From an uncultured Poribacteria bacterium (GTDB lineage Bacteria; Poribacteria; WGA-4E; WGA-3G): DNA of 64,000 nt. The notes below the pieces were generated by a model. The model saw nothing but the letters and a program-made list of their open reading frames with translations. It ran no database searches and was not told the DNA's origin. The first letter of the stretch is position 1; each line of letters starts with the position of its first letter. The position numbers were made by a program, and so were the translations under genes. The DNA lies in assembly GCA_951828515.1 (NCBI GenBank), contig OX639992.1, forward strand, positions 3,760,217-3,824,216, in the 5' to 3' direction. Below, one piece after another: positions 61,886 through 64,000 of this stretch.

Positions 61886-61891
61886 TATAAT
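61886..61891 (+). promoter_or_regulatory. -10 box of a probable leaderless gene
   Basis: TATAAT followed by AAAGCC and ATG at 61898, the same spacing as at 59358-59370. A clear -35 is lacking. GGAGG at 61876-61880 is 17 nt from the ATG, too far for normal use. Confidence 0.55.
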
Positions 61892-61897
61892 AAAGCC

Positions 61898-62266
61898 ATG
61901 AAAGATTTTTTACTGTTATTCTTCAACGTTTTACTAACGGTCATCGGACAGATTTTGTTTAAACACGGTATGAACATGATCGGTCGTATCAACAGCCTAC
62001 GAGACGCTACGGGCAAATTGGTACAGGCATTTCTGAACCCCTATGTTCTCAGTGGAATTGCGATATATGGCTTCACAACGCTCGTCTGGTTGATTATCCT
62101 GTCGCGCGTTAAACTGAGCGTTGCGTATCCGATGTTAAGTTCTGGGTATGTCCTGTCAATCCTGTTTTCCTGGATGTTGTTCAAGGAGTCTGTCCCTAAG
62201 ATTCGTATAATAGGTGCTCTGGTCATCTGTATCGGGGTCTACCTGGTCGCACAAGGAGAGTCGTAA
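61898..62266 (+). CDS. EamA/SMR-like small transporter
   Basis: 122 residues with four membrane helices: FLLLFFNVLLTVIGQILF, VLSGIAIYGFTTLVWLIIL, VAYPMLSSGYVLSILFSWML and IIGALVICIGVYLVAQ. The pattern GQILFKHGM and SVAYPMLSSGYV is that of small multidrug-resistance/EamA half-transporters, similar to ArnE/F-type flippase subunits. It probably works as a dimer; the substrate is unknown. The next gene begins 3 bp after its stop. Confidence 0.85.
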   Translation: MKDFLLLFFNVLLTVIGQILFKHGMNMIGRINSLRDATGKLVQAFLNPYVLSGIAIYGFTTLVWLIILSRVKLSVAYPMLSSGYVLSILFSWMLFKESVPKIRIIGALVICIGVYLVAQGES

Positions 62267-62269
62267 TCA

Positions 62270-62725
62270 ATGGTAGAGCCCGCAAACCTGCGCGCTGCCT
62301 CCAGCAATTCTGGGGGTGCGGAAGATAAACCTGCTCGTTCTTTCGTTGCGATGGTCCTGTCCGCAATTCTTCCAGGACTCGGTCAACTGTACCTCGGACA
62401 ATCTCCAAAAGCAATTGTCCTTTTTGCCATTTTTGTTTCTGCAATCGGTATTTTCTACCTGAATTCGCTGCCAGTAACAGGGTGGGATGATTTAATGCGG
62501 TTTAAACCTGCAACGCAGAATAACATATCAACAGACACAGCAGAGGACTCTGAAGCACAGGAGCCTTATTCATTTCACATCTGGACGTTCGACGACGGCG
62601 AAAAGCTGATGTACCGTCCCTCTTGGAAACTGAAAATCAGTGCGTCTGTCCAAGGTATTTTATGTTGGCTCTACGCAGTTGGTGATGGATGGCGGGGCAG
62701 ACGTAGAACCAGAAGACACCCGTGA
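62270..62725 (+). CDS. TM2/DUF5683-like membrane protein
   Basis: 151 residues. AMVLSAILPGLGQLYLGQSP then KAIVLFAIFVSAIGIFYL is the hydrophobic hairpin of TM2-like proteins; a soluble part and a second hydrophobic segment (KISASVQGILCWLYAVGDGW) follow. The last residues (GRRRTRRHP) are basic and end at the edge of the structured region at 62728, so the original C-terminus may have been changed by that insertion. It starts 3 bp after the transporter gene and is likely co-translated with it. Confidence 0.7.
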   Translation: MVEPANLRAASSNSGGAEDKPARSFVAMVLSAILPGLGQLYLGQSPKAIVLFAIFVSAIGIFYLNSLPVTGWDDLMRFKPATQNNISTDTAEDSEAQEPYSFHIWTFDDGEKLMYRPSWKLKISASVQGILCWLYAVGDGWRGRRRTRRHP

Positions 62726-62727
62726 TA

Positions 62728-63033
62728 GAACACCCTGCTAAAGCATGGGTGCTTCTGAAGAAAGTCATCAGAAGTTTCGTGCGATCAACGACCACTGCTT
62801 GCGATATGCAAGACTTCTGTAGCCTCCGGCAACAGACACTATCCTGACTGCGTGCTAAAAAGCACCTTACGAAAAGTTTTGAGTCGTCTGTTTCAAACGG
62901 GATTCAGCATGACCTGTCTTTCCCTATTAACGACTGTAAGCTACGACTTTCAGGATTTTAGATATTAGAGCTTTACACTATAGGAATCTAACCTTAGAGG
63001 TGCGTAACAACCCTCTATAGCAACCTTACACTC
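62728..63033 (-). ncRNA. candidate structured RNA / IS200-IS605-like non-autonomous element
   Basis: About 300 bases without a gene but rich in hairpins, read on the minus strand. A promoter TTGACA-18-ACAATA (63064-63069, 63040-63045) points into it. Stems include TAGAGG/CCTCTA (about 63005), GTGCT/AGCAC, CTGT-GCC/GGC-ACAG, CTTGC/GCAAG, CTTCTG/CAGAAG and the terminal GCACCC/GGGTG around TGCTTTAGCA. That last hairpin, with the CCCCGTGCTTTCGTGCGGGG hairpin just outside (63108-63127), resembles the ends of IS200/IS605 elements. No TnpA, TnpB or IscB gene is present. It could be a relic element or an omega-RNA-like transcript. Confidence 0.45.
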
Positions 63034-63097
63034 TAAGAGTATTGTGGCATTTTTGACAGGATTTGTCAAGGAAAAACCTTGTCTAATTCACGAAAGC

Positions 63098-63138
63098 GAG
63101 ACTGTATCCCCGCACGAAAGCACGGGGTTTTAGTCTCG
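63098..63138. terminator. nested GC-rich hairpin
   Basis: GAGACT/AGTCTC outer stem enclosing CCCCG/CGGGG, followed on the plus strand by TTTTAG within the outer arm. It separates the structured region from the R1 copy and lipoprotein gene. Confidence 0.5.
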
Positions 63139-63183
63139 GAAGGTTTGATAATTAATTTTCTGTAGGGAACTCCGATTCCCGAT

Positions 63184-63345
63184 TAAACCCAAAAACACAG
63201 CCTGCAACACTGGCGCAGGTGACTCTACGGAAAAGAACATGAAATTATCAGCCTACCTGACCGAACCGCAAGGAATAATTAAAAACGGAAAAGAACGTGA
63301 AACTATTAACCTACCTGACCGAACCGCAAAGAATAATTAAAATAT
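63184..63345 (+). repeat. R1 element, copy M, with 58-bp tandem duplication
   Basis: GCCTGC hairpin at 63200-63220, then the 3' part twice: ACCGAACCGCAAGGAATAAT at 63264 and ACCGAACCGCAAAGAATAAT at 63322, 58 bp apart. The second copy is translated as part of the signal peptide of the next gene. Confidence 0.8.
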
Positions 63346-64000
63346 GTAGCATCCTTCTCGTTATTTTGGTGACCGGGTGTCAAGATGATACGGCAGTTCT
63401 CAAAAAGAGTGAGGAACTCTTGAACGCTGGAACGCCACAAGCGGCAGTGGAAGAACTGCAGGCTTTTATCGAAACAGCACCTGAGGATCCGAAGGCGCGG
63501 ATGTTGTTGGGGAAAGCCTACAATGACTTGGGGCATTACAACGACGCTGTTATGGAGCTGCAAAAGGCTTCACAACTTTATGCCGCACAACCCGAAGAAC
63601 GAATTACCGCACGCATTGAATTGGCACGTACCTATCTGAGATTCGGTGATAGAAGTTCCGCCTTTCGTGTGCTCCGGCTCATTCAGCGGAGTACTCTGGA
63701 TCCTGAGGTCTTGCGCGCAATCATCGAACTTGTCGGAGACAGTTATCACACGAAGCGGTTGACCCGTGGCGATTCAGATAACTATTCACCCACCTTCTCA
63801 CCCGATGGCACGCAAATTGCCTTTGCTTCATTTCGACTCGATAACGGCGAAATCTATTTAATGGACTTAAATGGACGTATCCAGCGGCGTGTAACCTTCA
63901 CAACAGATTTCAACGATAGTTCACCAGCGTTCCTCAAGACCCCAAACTATCTGTTTTATAGCAGTGAACCGAAGTCATCTCGCGAAGTTAAAGTTGTCAT
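63297..64000 (+). CDS. TPR and PD40 (TolB-like) repeat lipoprotein, 3' end outside the window
   Basis: The frame runs off the right edge; 234 residues are seen. From GTG 63297 the signal is KLLTYLTEPQRIIKICSILL then VILVTGC, a lipobox (LVTGC, Cys about residue 28). TPR-like helices follow (AAVEELQAFIETAPEDPKAR, KAYNDLGHYNDAVMELQ), then PD40/WD40-like beta-propeller repeats from about residue 160 (YSPTFSPDGTQIAFASFRLD, NGEIYLMDLNGRIQRRVTF). The codons for TYLTEPQRIIK belong to the second R1 copy. Because the duplication is 58 bp, the ATG at 63239 is out of frame and stops soon; the GTG has no good ribosome binding site. Confidence 0.8.
   Translation, partial: MKLLTYLTEPQRIIKICSILLVILVTGCQDDTAVLKKSEELLNAGTPQAAVEELQAFIETAPEDPKARMLLGKAYNDLGHYNDAVMELQKASQLYAAQPEERITARIELARTYLRFGDRSSAFRVLRLIQRSTLDPEVLRAIIELVGDSYHTKRLTRGDSDNYSPTFSPDGTQIAFASFRLDNGEIYLMDLNGRIQRRVTFTTDFNDSSPAFLKTPNYLFYSSEPKSSREVKVV

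Larger units (their letters stand above)
61605..61897. repeat. R2 copy interrupted by an M-family MITE
   Basis: R2 pieces at 61605-61635 (GTCATTAGTTAAGAGATGG) and 61773-61850 (CCTCTTTAACTCTCAC, then AACTGATAACTATTGAAAAC) flank the MITE at 61636-61772. The promoter of the next gene follows. Confidence 0.65.

Noticed and set aside
62223-62444. 73-residue minus-strand frame
   Set aside because: Antisense to the SMR-like and TM2-like genes, without supporting signals.
62728-63033. tmRNA, RNase P RNA or 6S RNA
   Set aside because: None of the conserved cores I know for these RNAs, nor a CCA-ended tRNA-like end, is visible.

Overview
The window looks like a chromosome segment of an uncultured bacterium of the Candidatus Poribacteria type. 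This is inferred from gene content, not from a marker gene: five secreted proteins end in the same NYPNPFNPETWIPYQL sorting-type domain, two phytanoyl-CoA dioxygenases are present, and there is a CRTAC/UnbV FG-GAP protein, LamG proteins, a CBM9/DUF5916 outer-membrane protein, an ADP-ribosylglycohydrolase and several sugar-phosphate-isomerase-like TIM barrels. No rRNA, tRNA or CRISPR array was seen.

Layout. 1-14.2 kb holds short metabolic genes: a class III aminotransferase cut by the window edge, mtnP, an RNase Z-like hydrolase, a membrane protein, a TPR lipoprotein, a 3-hydroxyisobutyrate-dehydrogenase-like reductase, a sugar nucleotidyltransferase with a membrane glycosyltransferase, a class V aminotransferase, a DUF4861-like lipoprotein, a lone TPP-binding subunit, an aldo/keto reductase and an AbrB-type protein whose start was rewritten by a MITE. 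14.2-20 kb holds a frameshifted relic, trpA, a complete 1341-bp ISAs1-type insertion sequence with 10-bp target duplications, and a large Ig-like/LRR surface protein on the minus strand. 20.8-28.9 kb holds a small antitoxin-like protein, clpB, the UnbV protein, an ADP-ribosylglycohydrolase and two tandem LamG proteins. 29.3-43.1 kb is the most striking block: four co-directional genes forming a duplicated pair. Each pair has an LRR-dockerin protein and a giant protein combining two c-type haem motifs, LRRs, two cohesins, a dockerin and the sorting domain. 43.2-52.8 kb is mostly minus strand: an ECF sigma factor, a zinc-finger anti-sigma protein, a double-VWA protein and purN in a row, preceded by TPR, SUMF1-like, lipoprotein, HAD, SnoaL-like and TenA/CADD-like genes. 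53.2-64 kb holds dioxygenases, a dehydrogenase, a seven-bladed WD40 protein, a TIM barrel, the DUF5916 protein, small membrane proteins, a structured non-coding region and a TPR/PD40 lipoprotein cut by the right edge.

A second theme is a dense set of dispersed repeats, called here R1, R2 and M. R1 (about 14 copies) is a roughly 95-nt element. Its 3' end carries a ribosome binding site (CCGCAAGG, then AATTAAAA) that usually abuts a start codon. Its 5' part is a hairpin whose stem covaries between copies around a conserved loop. R2 is an inverted array of 7-bp words of the TGACAAC/TGATAAC type around an approximately 80-bp core. M is a 117-137-bp MITE with TATAGTAAA ends. These repeats supply start codons, ribosome binding sites, N-termini or C-terminal tails for several unrelated genes. 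Three genes also appear to have leaderless promoters, with the -10 box 6-7 nt before the ATG.

Family names come from recalled motifs, without database searches. Starts were moved from the longest open frame where a ribosome binding site, signal peptide or family N-terminus argued for it.
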